NCBI RefSeq assembly: GCF_019711395.1
Contig: NZ_JAIGNL010000001.1
Location: 992,001-1,056,000 of the forward strand
DNA length: 64,000 nt
Reading direction: 5' to 3'
Source of the DNA: Qipengyuania xiapuensis
GTDB lineage: Bacteria > Pseudomonadota > Alphaproteobacteria > Sphingomonadales > Sphingomonadaceae
Below are positions 32,613 to 44,727 of the stretch, piece by piece. Every line of letters starts with the position of its first letter. The first letter of the stretch is position 1. The notes beneath the pieces were generated by a model, which saw only the letters and a list, made by a program, of their open reading frames with translations, was not told where the DNA came from and searched no databases. Both the position numbers and the translations under genes were made by a program.

Positions 32613-34415
32613 CTAGCTCTGGTGCACCGAATGCTGGTTGCGGCCGGCGCGCTTGGCTTCGTAGAGCGCCCTGTCGGCAGCGCGCATGAGGTCGCGTTCG
32701 TCCCAGCCGGTCGCAAGTTCCGCCACGCCGATACTCAGGGTAATTTCGACCGGTTCTTCCCAGTCGGCGGCAAGGATGCGTTCCTTGATGGCTTCGCAGC
32801 GGACGCCCAGATCGCCAGCGCGCCGGCGCGGGAAAACGAACAGGAATTCCTCTCCGCCGATACGTCCGACAGTGTCGCTGTCCTTCGCCTCGTCGCACAG
32901 GATATCGGCGACTTGCTTGATAACCTTGTCGCCGACGCCGTGACCGAATTCGTCGTTCACGCGCTTGAAGTGATCGATGTCGATCATCGCGACCGACAGC
33001 GCTTCGCCGGTGATTTCCGATGCGTCCATCGCTTCTGCGAGGTTGGCGAGGATGCAGCGGCGGTTCGGCATGCCGGTAAGCGGATCGGTCTCTGCCAGAT
33101 TGCGCACTTCGGCAGCCTCGCGTTCGGCGCGGGCACGGGCGGCCTCGAGCTGGCGCATGGTCTCGGCCCTCTCGCTCACATCCATGATCGTGCCGAAGAG
33201 CGCTACGACGCGCCCCTTCGCATCCGCCTCGGCTTCGCCGCGACAGTCGATATGGACGATCTCGCCGCTGGTGCGCCGGATGCGTGCTTCGAAAGCGAAG
33301 GGCAATGCGTGGCTTGTCGCTTCGACGATGAAGGAACGAACGCGGGCGCGGTCGTCTTCGTGGTGCAGGTCGAACCAGTCCTCTAGGTTGGGCTGGGCAT
33401 CCTCGTCATAGCCGCAGATGCGCAGGGCCTCGCGCGACCAGCGGGCCGAATTGTCGAGCGGGCTGAAACGCCAATGCCCGACCTTGGCGGTTCGCTCTGC
33501 AGTCTCCAGGAGGCTGGCGGTTTCCGCGATTTCCGCAAGATCGCGTCCGCGCTGGGCGAGCAGGAAGGCGAGCGGCATCGAGGAAATGAGCAGCGCCACG
33601 AGGTAGAGCTGGAAGAAGAGGACCTGCGTCTCGGTAACCGGGAAGAAGCGCGAGACCGGCCCCGTGCCCGCAGCGGTCAGCAGCGAGCCGATGGTCGCTA
33701 TGATGACCAGCGCTGCCGCCGCGCCGCTCAGACCGAGCGTCGCAGTAGCAATCGCCATGGCCATGACCGGCAGGAACAGCAGCGGGATATCGGCCTGTCC
33801 GAAGGCAGCGATGCTGAGGATCGCCACCACCATGACGGTCCAGAGCGCACGCAGCGATACCAGGTTGCGGTGTCCATGCGGGTCTTGTGCAACGAACAGG
33901 ATCACCGGCGTTACGATCAGCATGCCAAGCGTCACCGTGCTCATCCATGAGCTCAGGAACGCGAGGGTGAGGTTGCCCGACAGGACGCCTGCCATCAGTG
34001 CGCTGAAGGAACCTGCAAGTATCGCCGCTGCGCCGAAGCGCGCCATGTTCCACGGCTTCGACAGCATCATGTTGGTGCGCGCCCGTCCGCCCATCAGCGC
34101 GAATACCAGATAGCCTTCGAGAAGGTTTGCGATGGTGTAGCCGACGGTGGCGAAGAAGCCCGAGCCTGCCCAGAGGTTCGCCGCCATGCTTGCAGCGGCA
34201 ATCCAGCCGGCGGTCATCGCGCGGCGGCGCGGTCCGAAATGGAGGAGGGCGGCAACGAAGATACCGCTGGAGGGCCAGACCGCGGCAATGCCGTCGGCAC
34301 CCTGCGTCAGGTCCAGCGCGACGAAAGCGCAGACCAGCCAGGCGATGCCATAGAGCATCGGCAAGCCGAAATAGGCCGGACCGCGACTACCGTTCACCTG
34401 ATGAATAACCCCCAT
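32613..34415 (-). CDS. MASE1-PAS-GGDEF diguanylate cyclase
   Basis: A 600-residue membrane signalling protein. Residues about 15-290 form a MASE1-type sensor with roughly eight spans (ends LLISSMPLAFLLAQRG). A PAS domain follows (about 305-420: KVGHWRFSPLDNSARW, ICGYDEDAQPNLEDW, GTIMDVSERAE), then a coiled coil and a GGDEF domain with DPLTGMPNRR, DIDHFKRVND and an intact GGEEF active site. The inhibitory site five residues upstream reads KDSD rather than RxxD, so product inhibition may be lost. It should make cyclic di-GMP at the membrane. The gene is alone on its strand between the flavin protein and the FKBP gene. Confidence 0.92.
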   Translation of the reverse strand: MGVIHQVNGSRGPAYFGLPMLYGIAWLVCAFVALDLTQGADGIAAVWPSSGIFVAALLHFGPRRRAMTAGWIAAASMAANLWAGSGFFATVGYTIANLLEGYLVFALMGGRARTNMMLSKPWNMARFGAAAILAGSFSALMAGVLSGNLTLAFLSSWMSTVTLGMLIVTPVILFVAQDPHGHRNLVSLRALWTVMVVAILSIAAFGQADIPLLFLPVMAMAIATATLGLSGAAAALVIIATIGSLLTAAGTGPVSRFFPVTETQVLFFQLYLVALLISSMPLAFLLAQRGRDLAEIAETASLLETAERTAKVGHWRFSPLDNSARWSREALRICGYDEDAQPNLEDWFDLHHEDDRARVRSFIVEATSHALPFAFEARIRRTSGEIVHIDCRGEAEADAKGRVVALFGTIMDVSERAETMRQLEAARARAEREAAEVRNLAETDPLTGMPNRRCILANLAEAMDASEITGEALSVAMIDIDHFKRVNDEFGHGVGDKVIKQVADILCDEAKDSDTVGRIGGEEFLFVFPRRRAGDLGVRCEAIKERILAADWEEPVEITLSIGVAELATGWDERDLMRAADRALYEAKRAGRNQHSVHQS

Positions 34416-34571
34416 GTTGACCCCTATGGACCAGGGGTTCTGACTTTCGCCTTAACAAATGATGCAGTGCACCACTAGCGAGTAACCACGATCACCATGA
34501 TTGCTCTTGCCGAACGCAATTACTGCAATCTTGCGACAGTTCTACGACAGGGGGTCAAGTAAGGCGCGAGT

Positions 34572-34623
34572 GGCGGACGATCACTTTTCTTGCGGCAGTA
34601 TATGCCGGGTGTAATCGTCCGCC
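34572..34623. other. Structured 52-base element
   Basis: Outer 10-bp arms GGCGGACGAT (34572-34581) and ATCGTCCGCC (34614-34623) are perfect complements, extended inside by CAC/GTG, and enclose a second hairpin CGGCA-GTATA-TGCCG (34593-34607). It lies just after the FKBP gene stop and 156 bases before the GGDEF gene start on the minus strand. With no T-run it does not look like a normal terminator; a small structured RNA or processed 3' UTR is possible. The rest of the 217-base gap shows nothing else. Confidence 0.4.
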
Positions 34624-34632
34624 GGAACCAGG

Positions 34633-35070
34633 TCAGGCAGCTTGCTTGATGTCGCGCAGGGTCAGTTCGAAGGTCACGTCCTCGCCAGCGAGCGGGTGGT
34701 TGCCGTCGACCTTCACGGCTTCATCGCCGACTTCGAGAATGATGAGCGTCATCGGCTGGCCGTCGGGGGACTGGGCCTGCAGCGCCATGCCGGGCTGCGG
34801 GGCGGGTTCGGGCGGCAGGTTGGCGCGCGGGATGTCGATCACCAGCTCCTCGCGGCGCGGGCCGAAGGCATTGTCGCTCTCGATGGCGACCGTCGCGCTC
34901 TGGCCGACTTCGAGGCCGGTGAGCGCCTCCTCGATCTGCGGGAAGATCTGCCCGCTGCCGAGCTGGAGGTCCTGAGGACCGGTCTGCGCGGTAGTGCCGA
35001 CTTCCTCTCCGTCGCCCCGCTTGAGGACGTAGTCGATGGTCACGGTGTCACCGTTCTTGGGAGTGGTCAT
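34633..35070 (-). CDS. FKBP-type peptidyl-prolyl isomerase (SlyD-like)
   Basis: A 145-residue cis-trans prolyl isomerase with the FKBP fold interrupted by an insert-in-flap segment: VTIDYVLKRGDGEEVGTT, LQLGSGQIFPQIEEALTG, SDNAFGPRREELV (start of the flap insert) and GNHPLAGEDVTFELTL at the C terminus. Unlike E. coli SlyD it has no His/Cys-rich metal-binding tail, ending KQAA. Cytosolic chaperone/foldase. The ATG at 35070 is chosen because homology starts at MTTPKNGDTV. Divergent from the EEP-family gene. Confidence 0.9.
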   Translation of the reverse strand: MTTPKNGDTVTIDYVLKRGDGEEVGTTAQTGPQDLQLGSGQIFPQIEEALTGLEVGQSATVAIESDNAFGPRREELVIDIPRANLPPEPAPQPGMALQAQSPDGQPMTLIILEVGDEAVKVDGNHPLAGEDVTFELTLRDIKQAA

Positions 35071-35222
35071 GGTATTCCTTTTCGGAGAATTCGATTGGTG
35101 GGGCAGATGGGCCCCGGGGAACGCGGCAGCATGCCGTGCGTCTTCACAACAGAGTCTCGCAACCCACCGGTAGCGAGTCAACCGAAGTGGGCGATGGGGC
35201 CACAACAAGGGGGCTAATTGAA

Positions 35223-36326
35223 ATGACAGGCTGGAAGAAGGCCGCGATCTGGGCGCTGCGCGGCGTATCCGTGCTGCTGGTGGCGGGATCGCTGCTCAGC
35301 ACTACCGATCTCAACCAGTGGTGGATCCGCATATGGGACTTCCCGCGCATCCAGATCCTGGTCGCGATGATCCTATGCCTTGCTGCGCTCGCCAAGTTCG
35401 ACCGCGGCTGGCGGCCGTGGCTCCCGCTGGCGCTCGCCGCCTTCGCGATCTGGCAGGCATACCGCGTGCTTCCCTACACCCCGCTTGCAGGCACCGAGGT
35501 CGCGCGCGTGGCCGAGCAGCAGACCGATCGCACCGGCTGCTTCACCGCGCTCACATTGAACGTACTGCAGGATAACCGCGAATATGGCCGCACGATCGAT
35601 CTCATCGAGCGGCTCGATCCCGATATCGTCCTTCTGATGGAAACCGACCAAGCCTGGGCCGATGCCGTCGCGCCCGCGCTGGCGAGATACCCCGGACGGA
35701 TCGACCGACCGCTCGACAACACCTACGGCATCATGTTCGCCTCGAAGCTGCCGATGACGAATGCCTCGATCCAGGACCTCGCGCAGAAGGACACGCCCTC
35801 GGTCTTCGCGACGCTTTCGGTCGGCGGGCACGACTTCCGCATGATCGCCCTCCATCCGCGCCCGCCCGTGCCCGACCAGGACACCGAAGAACGCGATGCC
35901 GAGATCGTCATGGCCGCCAAGAAGGCGCAGGACCTCGCGCTGCCGGTGCTCGCGATCGGCGATTTCAACGATGTCGCTTGGTCCGACACGACGCGCCTGT
36001 TCAAGGATATCGGCGGCTTTCTCGACCCGCGTCGCGGCCGCGGGACCTATGCGACCTTCCCGGCGGGCATGGTGTGGCTTGGCTGGCCGCTCGACCACCT
36101 GTTCATGACCGAAGAATTCCTCTTCTCCGAAATGCGCGTTGGCGAGAGCGTCGGCTCCGACCACCGCCCGGTCATCGCCCGCCTGTGCCTCGACCCCGAA
36201 CGCGCGAAGGCGCGCAACGAGGAAGCCGAAGCGCCCGACGAGGACGACGAGGAAGAGGCGGGCGAGGTGATGGAGGAATTCGAAGAGGACACGGCGAAAG
36301 ATGCCGTGGAGGGTGAGGCGGGATAA
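35223..36326 (+). CDS. Membrane-anchored endonuclease/exonuclease/phosphatase family protein
   Basis: A 367-residue protein with about three N-terminal spans (residues 1-90) and a periplasmic EEP catalytic domain. Catalytic motifs: TLNVLQDNREY, VLLMETDQAW (metal-binding Glu), MIALHPRPPVP, AIGDFND and the final SDHRPVIAR with the general-base His. The last 40 residues are strongly acidic (EDDEEEAGEVMEEFEED). Homologues range from nucleases to sphingomyelinase-like and phosphoinositide phosphatases, so substrate is open. ATG at 35223. It ends 52 bases before ettA's stop, with the ettA terminator between. Confidence 0.87.
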   Translation: MTGWKKAAIWALRGVSVLLVAGSLLSTTDLNQWWIRIWDFPRIQILVAMILCLAALAKFDRGWRPWLPLALAAFAIWQAYRVLPYTPLAGTEVARVAEQQTDRTGCFTALTLNVLQDNREYGRTIDLIERLDPDIVLLMETDQAWADAVAPALARYPGRIDRPLDNTYGIMFASKLPMTNASIQDLAQKDTPSVFATLSVGGHDFRMIALHPRPPVPDQDTEERDAEIVMAAKKAQDLALPVLAIGDFNDVAWSDTTRLFKDIGGFLDPRRGRGTYATFPAGMVWLGWPLDHLFMTEEFLFSEMRVGESVGSDHRPVIARLCLDPERAKARNEEAEAPDEDDEEEAGEVMEEFEEDTAKDAVEGEAG

Positions 36327-36358
36327 AGAAAAAGGGCCGCGCCAGCTAGCGCGACCCT
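36325..36358 (-). terminator. Intrinsic terminator of ettA
   Basis: On the minus strand GGGTCGCGC and GCGCGGCCC form a 9-bp stem with one mismatch and a 6-base loop, followed by TTTTTCTTT. It is a classical rho-independent terminator 20 bases after the ettA stop; its T-run overlaps the end of the EEP gene. Confidence 0.8.
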
Positions 36359-36377
36359 CTCGTCTCCGGCGCTGGAA

Positions 36378-38051
<1,674 letters not shown>

Positions 38052-38174
38052 CGGGCGAATCCTTGAATCGATCTTGCGAGAATGGGAGAGTTGGTGGGGC
38101 AGATAGTGGCACGGTGCCCTCGGGGCAAGGTGGCACTGGCATTTGGCACACGGCTCGCCTAGGCGAATTTCACA

Positions 38175-39346
38175 ATGAGCGAGAAGCCGGGTCAGTCAGG
38201 AAAATTGCCGCAGGTCGCGATCCTGTTTTCGCAGTTCGCGGCCTATCACGTCGACCGCGTGGAAGCGGCCGCGCGAAGGCTGGCGGGGCGCGCCGAGGTG
38301 CTTGCTGTCGAATATGCCACCACCAGCGCGACTTATGCTTGGGAGCCTGCCGAGGGCATCGAGCATGCACGGCACATCACGCTGTTTCCCGGCAAGAGCT
38401 ATGACGAGGTCGGCCACCTCGCGCGCTACCGCGCCGCGATGAAGGCTCTGCGCGGCGCGGACATGGTATGCGTTGGCGTCCCTTACTCGGAACGCGACAT
38501 CATCGCGCTCTCGTGGCGGCTGGCTGCCACGGGCAAGCGCATGGTCATGATGACCGAGAGCAAGTTCGACGATTTTCCCCGTGTACTGGCACGCGAGGCG
38601 GCGAAGGCGAGGGTGCTCTCGCCCTACAAGGCGGCCATCGTTGGCGGTCTGAGGCAGCGCGATTATCTGAGGTTCCTGGGCTTCGGGGACAAGCCGATAC
38701 TGCCGGGCTACGATACGGTCGGCCTCGACCGTATCCGCGAGCAGGGCGGCGGCGAGGCGGTGCGCTTCGAGGATCGCGATTTCCTCTTCGTCGGGCGTTT
38801 CGTGGAAAAGAAGAACCTTTCGGCGCTGCTGGCCGGATATGCACGTTACCGCGAGCTGGCGGGCGATGCGGCACGCGGTCTCGTTCTGGCCGGCGACGGA
38901 GAGCTCGCCGACGATCTGAAGGCACAAGCGGGCGAAGGGGTCGAGTTCACAGGCTTCCTGCGCGCGGAGGACGTGTCGAAGCGGCTGGCCCGCGCATTGG
39001 CGCTGTGCCTCGTCAGCACGGAAGAGCAGTGGGGCCTGGTGGTGAACGAGGCGGCTGCGTTTGGCGTGCCTGCGATCGTAAGTCATGCCGTCGGTTCGCG
39101 CGACGCGCTCGTGCGCAATGCGGTCACCGGCTATGTCGTGGAGCCGCAGTCGGTCGAAAGCATCGCGCGCTCGATGCTGGCGCTTTCGCAGAGCGAGCTT
39201 GCGTGGCAACGCTATTCCGAGGCGACTGCAGAGCGCGCGCCGCTAGGCGATACCGAGCGCTTCGCCGATGCGGTCGAGGCGCTGTTCGACCCGGCGAGCG
39301 AAGGCGCCGCGCGCGCGCAGCAATTCTGGCAGGAGATTTCCGAGAC

Positions 39347-39350
<4 letters not shown>
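38175..39350 (+). CDS. Glycosyltransferase family 4
   Basis: A 391-residue GT-B glycosyltransferase without membrane span. Donor-domain landmarks: [46 protein letters not shown] and the acidic pair in [19 protein letters not shown]. The N-terminal acceptor domain includes [18 protein letters not shown]. The stop overlaps the start of the UDP-glucuronate decarboxylase gene by 4 bases, so the enzyme may use UDP-xylose made by its partner; that is inference. Likely acts in surface glycan synthesis. Confidence 0.88.
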
Positions 39351-40336
<986 letters not shown>

Positions 40337-40375
40337 GGCTTGGCATCGCCGCTGGCGCTGTTAGCAAGCCGCGCC

Positions 40376-41731
40376 ATGAACAAGTCGCTTCTCGCGCTCG
40401 CCGCGCTCTCGCTCTCCGTTCCCGCTCATGCCGATCGCGCCGATGACGCGCTGACAGGCGATACGCTCGCCTGGGACTTCGTCGAAGGGATCACCACCGA
40501 GGTCGGCCCGCGCATGCCGGGCACCGAGCAGGAAGCACGCGGCCGGGTATGGGCAATGGACTGGCTGCGCGCCAACGGCTTCGCAAATGTTGCCGACGAG
40601 CCCTTCGACATGCCGACCTGGGTGCGCGGGATCGAGACCGCCGAAGTGACCGCGCCTTTCGCGCAGCCGATGGCGATCACCTCGCTCTCGACGACCACCT
40701 CGACCGGCCCCGAAGGGATCGAGGCCGAAGTCGTCTATTTCCCGAGCTATGCCGATCTCGTCGCGGCTGAGGAAGGTAGCCTCGATGGCAAGATCGCCTT
40801 CGTGAGCCACGACATGCGGGCAGCGCAGGACGGCTCGCACTATGGCTTTGCAGGCCCGGCGCGCTGGACGGCGCCTTCGCTTGCCTCGAGCAAGGGCGCT
40901 CTGGCCACCGTCATCCGTTCGGTCGGTACCGACAGCCACCGCGTGCCGCACACCGGTACCACCACCTTCGCCGAGGGCGTAACGCCCACGCCGGCAGGCG
41001 CGCTCTCCAATCCCGACGCCGACAATCTCGAGCGCATGTTCGAGCGCGCCGACGGCACGCCGATCCGCATGAAACTGGTCATGACCCCGCGCGATCTCGG
41101 CATGACGCGCAGCGGCAATGTCGTGGGCGAAATCGTCGGCCGCGATCCCTCGCTGCCGCCGGTCCTCCTTGCCTGCCACCTCGACAGCTGGGACTTGGGA
41201 ACCGGTGCGATTGACGACGGCGCGGGTTGCGGCATCATCGCGGCGGCGGCCAAGCATGTCGCCGCCGAAGGCCAGCCGCTGCGCACGATCCGCCTCCTGT
41301 TCGCAGGAGCAGAGGAAACGGGCCTGTGGGGCTCGAAGGCCTATGCCGAGGCCCATCTGGACGAGCCGGTCTATGTCGGTCTTGAGAGCGATTTCGGTGC
41401 CGACCGCATCTGGCGCCTCGAAAGCAACTTCACCTCCAGCGATCCGGCGCTTTACCGCGAGCTGGCCGCTGCAGTCGGCCGCTTCGGCGTCGCGCCCAGC
41501 GGTATCACTGCCAGCGGCGGTGCCGACCTCAACCTCGTGCGCGAGCAGGGCGGTCCGCTGATCGACCTGCAGCAGGACGGAACGCGATACTTCGACCTGC
41601 ATCACACCGCCGACGACACGCTCGACAAGATCGACCCTGTCCAGCTGCGCCAGAATGTCGCTGTCTGGACTGCAGTTGTCGGCGTGCTTGCCAATCGCGC
41701 AGAGCCGATCTCGATGCCCGACGCACTTTAG
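40376..41731 (+). CDS. Exported M28-family zinc peptidase
   Basis: A 451-residue secreted aminopeptidase-like enzyme. Signal peptide about residues 1-19 (MNKSLLALAALSLSVPAHA). Zinc ligands of the M28 fold are visible: HLDSWDLGTGAIDDGAG (His and bridging Asp), GAEETGLWGS (catalytic Glu pair), LESDFGAD (Asp) and FDLHHTADDTLD (His). A PA-domain-like insertion lies between about residues 110 and 230. It resembles the plasma glutamate carboxypeptidase group. ATG at 40376 is placed to begin the signal peptide; an earlier in-frame start adds 12 residues. Confidence 0.88.
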   Translation: MNKSLLALAALSLSVPAHADRADDALTGDTLAWDFVEGITTEVGPRMPGTEQEARGRVWAMDWLRANGFANVADEPFDMPTWVRGIETAEVTAPFAQPMAITSLSTTTSTGPEGIEAEVVYFPSYADLVAAEEGSLDGKIAFVSHDMRAAQDGSHYGFAGPARWTAPSLASSKGALATVIRSVGTDSHRVPHTGTTTFAEGVTPTPAGALSNPDADNLERMFERADGTPIRMKLVMTPRDLGMTRSGNVVGEIVGRDPSLPPVLLACHLDSWDLGTGAIDDGAGCGIIAAAAKHVAAEGQPLRTIRLLFAGAEETGLWGSKAYAEAHLDEPVYVGLESDFGADRIWRLESNFTSSDPALYRELAAAVGRFGVAPSGITASGGADLNLVREQGGPLIDLQQDGTRYFDLHHTADDTLDKIDPVQLRQNVAVWTAVVGVLANRAEPISMPDAL

Positions 41732-41861
41732 GAAGGTCTCAATTGTGACCAGTTTGCAATAGGTTCGACATTTTTCGGACAGAACTTGTAAGAACGCGTC
41801 ACCCTAAGTACCCGTTAACCTTCTATGCCTAACAGGGGGCAAGGAGGTTCGGGGCGGAACC

Positions 41862-43073
41862 ATGAGAGAACAGATTATCGGCTTGATTACGCCTACGATG
41901 GCGGTGGTCTTTATCCTCGTGTTCCTTGTGATGTGGAACCGCGGGAAGATGGGCAATTACGTGCTCGCTTTCGCCGCGTCCTACCTGTTTTTCTGCATCG
42001 GTTTTGCTGCCACGCACCTGCTCGACACGAGCACCCTCTACATCTTCCACGTAACCCAGTTCTTCTACACGCTATCGACTGTCAGCGCGCTGTGGGGCCT
42101 CGCGACGCGCGTAGGCCAGCCGCCCTATCTGGGAGTGCACCTGACCATATACGGCCTGTCCGCGGCTACGCTGGCTATCGCCGTGGTCATGTCGTCCGAC
42201 ATCGCGCCGCGCCTGATCATCGTGAACACCGGCTATGGTGCCATGTACCTCATCGGCGTTATGACCTTGCTGGGTGCGCACCAGCGTGAGGCGATCGACA
42301 AGCTGATCATTGCTGCCCAAGCCCTGCTTGCAGCCCAGTTCCTTATCCGCCCGGTGCTGACCCTGTTGGTGGAATCTTCGATTGCCGCGGATGCCTATCG
42401 GGAATCGATCTACTACTCGGTCGTGAACCTGTCGCTTTCGCTGATCTCGCTGGTCGCGGCGATGGTTCTCGTCGGTGCCTGCGTCTACGACCAGATCAAG
42501 GCCGTGCGCGAGCGCGCCGAAAGGGACATGCTCACCGGCCTGAGGACACGCCGCGCTTTCGAGCAGGACGTCGTCGCCCAGATCGAGAAGGCGAAGATCG
42601 AAGGTATTCCCGTCTCGCTCGTTGTGGCGGATATCGATCACTTCAAGTCGGTCAACGACGTCTGGGGTCATCAGGTCGGCGACAAGGCAATCGCCGCTTT
42701 CGGCCACGTCATCGAAGATACTATCCGCGATACGGACCTCGCCGGCAGGATCGGTGGTGAGGAGTTCTGTGTCCTTGCCTGGAACTGCGATGGGGAAGCC
42801 GCGGTCGCCATGGCCGAACGTATCCGCAAGCGCCTTGGCGCGACGCAGGTCGAAGGCATGCCGGACGATCACCGCCTGACCGCCAGCTTCGGCGTGGCCG
42901 GCCGGAAGGAAGGCGAAGGCTACGGCAAGCTGTTCGCTCGCACCGATGCGGCGCTTTACAAGGCGAAGCAGGAAGGGCGGAACCGGACACTGGCCGATGG
43001 TGAGGACAAGGGCCGAAGCGCCAGTGTGACCCAGCTCGTGCCGAACACGTCGGACCTGCGCGCGAAAGCCTGA
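41862..43073 (+). CDS. Membrane GGDEF diguanylate cyclase
   Basis: A 403-residue protein with about six or seven N-terminal spans (residues 8-210, unassigned sensor type) and a C-terminal GGDEF domain: RDMLTGLRTRRAFE, DIDHFKSVND, intact GGEEF and ASFGVAGR. RDTD five residues before GGEEF is a proper inhibitory site, unlike the cyclase at 32613. The C-terminal tail after LADGEDK is polar and unstructured. GGAGG and a GGGGCGGAA stretch precede the ATG at 41862. No phosphodiesterase (EAL or HD-GYP) gene is in the window. Confidence 0.92.
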   Translation: MREQIIGLITPTMAVVFILVFLVMWNRGKMGNYVLAFAASYLFFCIGFAATHLLDTSTLYIFHVTQFFYTLSTVSALWGLATRVGQPPYLGVHLTIYGLSAATLAIAVVMSSDIAPRLIIVNTGYGAMYLIGVMTLLGAHQREAIDKLIIAAQALLAAQFLIRPVLTLLVESSIAADAYRESIYYSVVNLSLSLISLVAAMVLVGACVYDQIKAVRERAERDMLTGLRTRRAFEQDVVAQIEKAKIEGIPVSLVVADIDHFKSVNDVWGHQVGDKAIAAFGHVIEDTIRDTDLAGRIGGEEFCVLAWNCDGEAAVAMAERIRKRLGATQVEGMPDDHRLTASFGVAGRKEGEGYGKLFARTDAALYKAKQEGRNRTLADGEDKGRSASVTQLVPNTSDLRAKA

Positions 43074-43104
43074 TCGCGCTCTCGCAGCTACCTTCCAGAC
43101 CTGC

Positions 43105-44439
43105 CTAGATGCGCGACAGCAGTCGCGGCATAAAAACGATTTGCAGCGCGGCCCTGGCAAGGAGGAATGCCGTGAAGGAGAGCCACAATCCATGGCTCCC
43201 CAGCGGCCAGCTCAGCCAGAGACATAGCGCATAGATCGCAAAGGCACCGACCATCGTCATCAACAATGCGCGCGTCCAGCTTGCGCCGACGAAGACCCCG
43301 TCGAGCACGAAACCGGCAACGCCGGCAAAGGGGATGACGATCAGCCAGACCCCGAGCGCCTGTGCCGCCTCGCGGACGGCCGGCGTCGCTGCAAAACTTG
43401 CGAGGATCGGATCGGCCAGGATCGCAAAGGCAATCGCGACAAGGGCTGCGGCCGCCATGCCGCGCAGCATGATCGCGCGCACATAGGCCGAGAAGCCCGC
43501 GCGGTCGCTTGCACCGGCACGCTCGCCATTGAGGACCTGCGCTGCGTTCTCGAATCCGTCGAGCAGCAGCGCGGTGAAAACGAATAGCTGGTAGATGATG
43601 CCGTTCGCCGCCAGCACGACCGCGCCGCGCTCTGCCGAGAGGCGAGTGAGGCCGGCCAGCGCGATCATCAGGACCACCGTGCGCAAGAAGAGGTCGCGAT
43701 TGACCGAGAGGAAGGGGCGCAGTTCGGAAAGGCGAGCGATACCGCCTTCGCGTGCGCGCTTCAGGATCGTCGCACCGCTCGCCCCGCCAAGCAGCAGCGC
43801 GGCGACGGCAACGAGCTTCGCGTATTCGGCGATGAAGCTCGACCAGCCGATCCCGGCAATGCCCCAGTCGAGGCCGAGTGTGAGCCACAGACCCAGTCCG
43901 ACGTTGAGCAGATTGTAGGCGACCTCGAGCACCAGCACGGTGTTCATGCGCCGTTGGCCGACAAGGAAGCCTATGGCGGCGAAATTCGCCATGACCGCGG
44001 GCGCGCTCCAGTAACGAATGTCGGCATAGACTACGGCAGCAGCGCGCACTTCGTCCTCTGCGCCCAGGGCATCCAGCAGGAATGGCAGCAGCAGCGGTTT
44101 TGCGAGCAGGAGGATCGCCGCGATCGCGAGGCCCACGAGCAGTCCCCGTAGCAATACTGCCGCTTGCGCCTCACTGCCCGAACGTGTGCCTTCCTGTGCG
44201 ACCAGCCCCGTGGTCCCGGTCTTGAGGAAGTTCATGACCGTGAAGAGGACGGCAAACAGCCGCGCGCCGATATCGACCGCGCCCTGTGTCGGTGCATCGC
44301 CCAGCCGGCCCACGATCCACATGTCGCCGATCCCGATAAGGGCCGTGGCGACATTGGTCACCATCGCGGGGAGCGCGATCGCCCAGATCACGCGGGTGTC
44401 GATGGGCCTGGAAGTGGAGGGGGAGGCGGCTGCGGTCAG
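43105..44439 (-). CDS. MATE-family efflux transporter, probable CTG start
   Basis: A 444-residue multidrug/toxin extrusion transporter with about twelve spans: [27 protein letters not shown] in the first span region (partly cited as [11 protein letters not shown]), [37 protein letters not shown] and [16 protein letters not shown]. It is of the DinF-like subgroup. The reading frame runs upstream into tRNA-Pro, which cannot be coding. Between the tRNA and the first span there is no ATG or TTG; AGGAGA is followed 7 bases later by CTG at 44439, the best-supported start. A GTG at 44391 lies right at the first span and has no clear ribosome site. It is probably co-transcribed with the two tRNAs. 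Substrate unknown. Confidence 0.82.
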   Translation of the reverse strand: MTAAASPSTSRPIDTRVIWAIALPAMVTNVATALIGIGDMWIVGRLGDAPTQGAVDIGARLFAVLFTVMNFLKTGTTGLVAQEGTRSGSEAQAAVLLRGLLVGLAIAAILLLAKPLLLPFLLDALGAEDEVRAAAVVYADIRYWSAPAVMANFAAIGFLVGQRRMNTVLVLEVAYNLLNVGLGLWLTLGLDWGIAGIGWSSFIAEYAKLVAVAALLLGGASGATILKRAREGGIARLSELRPFLSVNRDLFLRTVVLMIALAGLTRLSAERGAVVLAANGIIYQLFVFTALLLDGFENAAQVLNGERAGASDRAGFSAYVRAIMLRGMAAAALVAIAFAILADPILASFAATPAVREAAQALGVWLIVIPFAGVAGFVLDGVFVGASWTRALLMTMVGAFAIYALCLWLSWPLGSHGLWLSFTAFLLARAALQIVFMPRLLSRI

Positions 44440-44467
44440 GTCTCGCTCTCCTGCAATATCGTCGACG

Positions 44468-44544
44468 TGGTCGGGGAGACTGGATTCGAACCAGCGACCC
44501 CTTGTACCCAAAACAAGTGCGCTACCAGGCTGCGCCACTCCCCG
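44468..44544 (-). tRNA. tRNA-Pro(UGG)
   Basis: A 77-base tRNA with encoded CCA. The acceptor stem is CGGGGAG/CTCCCCG, the anticodon arm CTTGT-TTTGGGT-ACAAG presents TGG, and the T arm CTGG-TTCGAAT-CCAG is standard. It lies 33 bases after tRNA-Ile2/Met and 28 bases before the MATE start on the same strand. Confidence 0.96.
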
Positions 44545-44576
44545 ACACGACGTCGACATTTACCGGACCCGCGGAT

Positions 44577-44653
44577 TGGTAGGCCCGGCAGGACTCGAAC
44601 CCGCGACCTAGCCGTTATGAGCGGCCAGCTCTAACCAACTGAGCTACGGGCCC
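44577..44653 (-). tRNA. tRNA with CAU anticodon, probably tRNA-Ile2 (lysidine type)
   Basis: A 77-base tRNA with encoded CCA; the anticodon loop is CTCATAA between GGCCG and CGGCT. CAT could be Met or Ile2. The acceptor stem GGGCCCG has C4-G69 and C5-G68, the pairs known to be recognised by TilS in E. coli Ile2, so Ile2 is favoured over elongator Met. The first pair is a G-U wobble. Confidence 0.9.
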
Positions 44654-44727
44654 CCGCCATCCGTCCGGCGAACCCGCCGCCTAGCGCCGCCGGTGCGAGA
44701 GGGCAAGCGGCGAGAAGCGGGTCATGC

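Noticed and set aside
44440-44559. Extension of the MATE protein upstream through residues reading [17 protein letters not shown]
   Set aside because: This peptide is the translation of the tRNA-Pro gene itself, a well-known annotation artefact; the tRNA is complete and folds perfectly.
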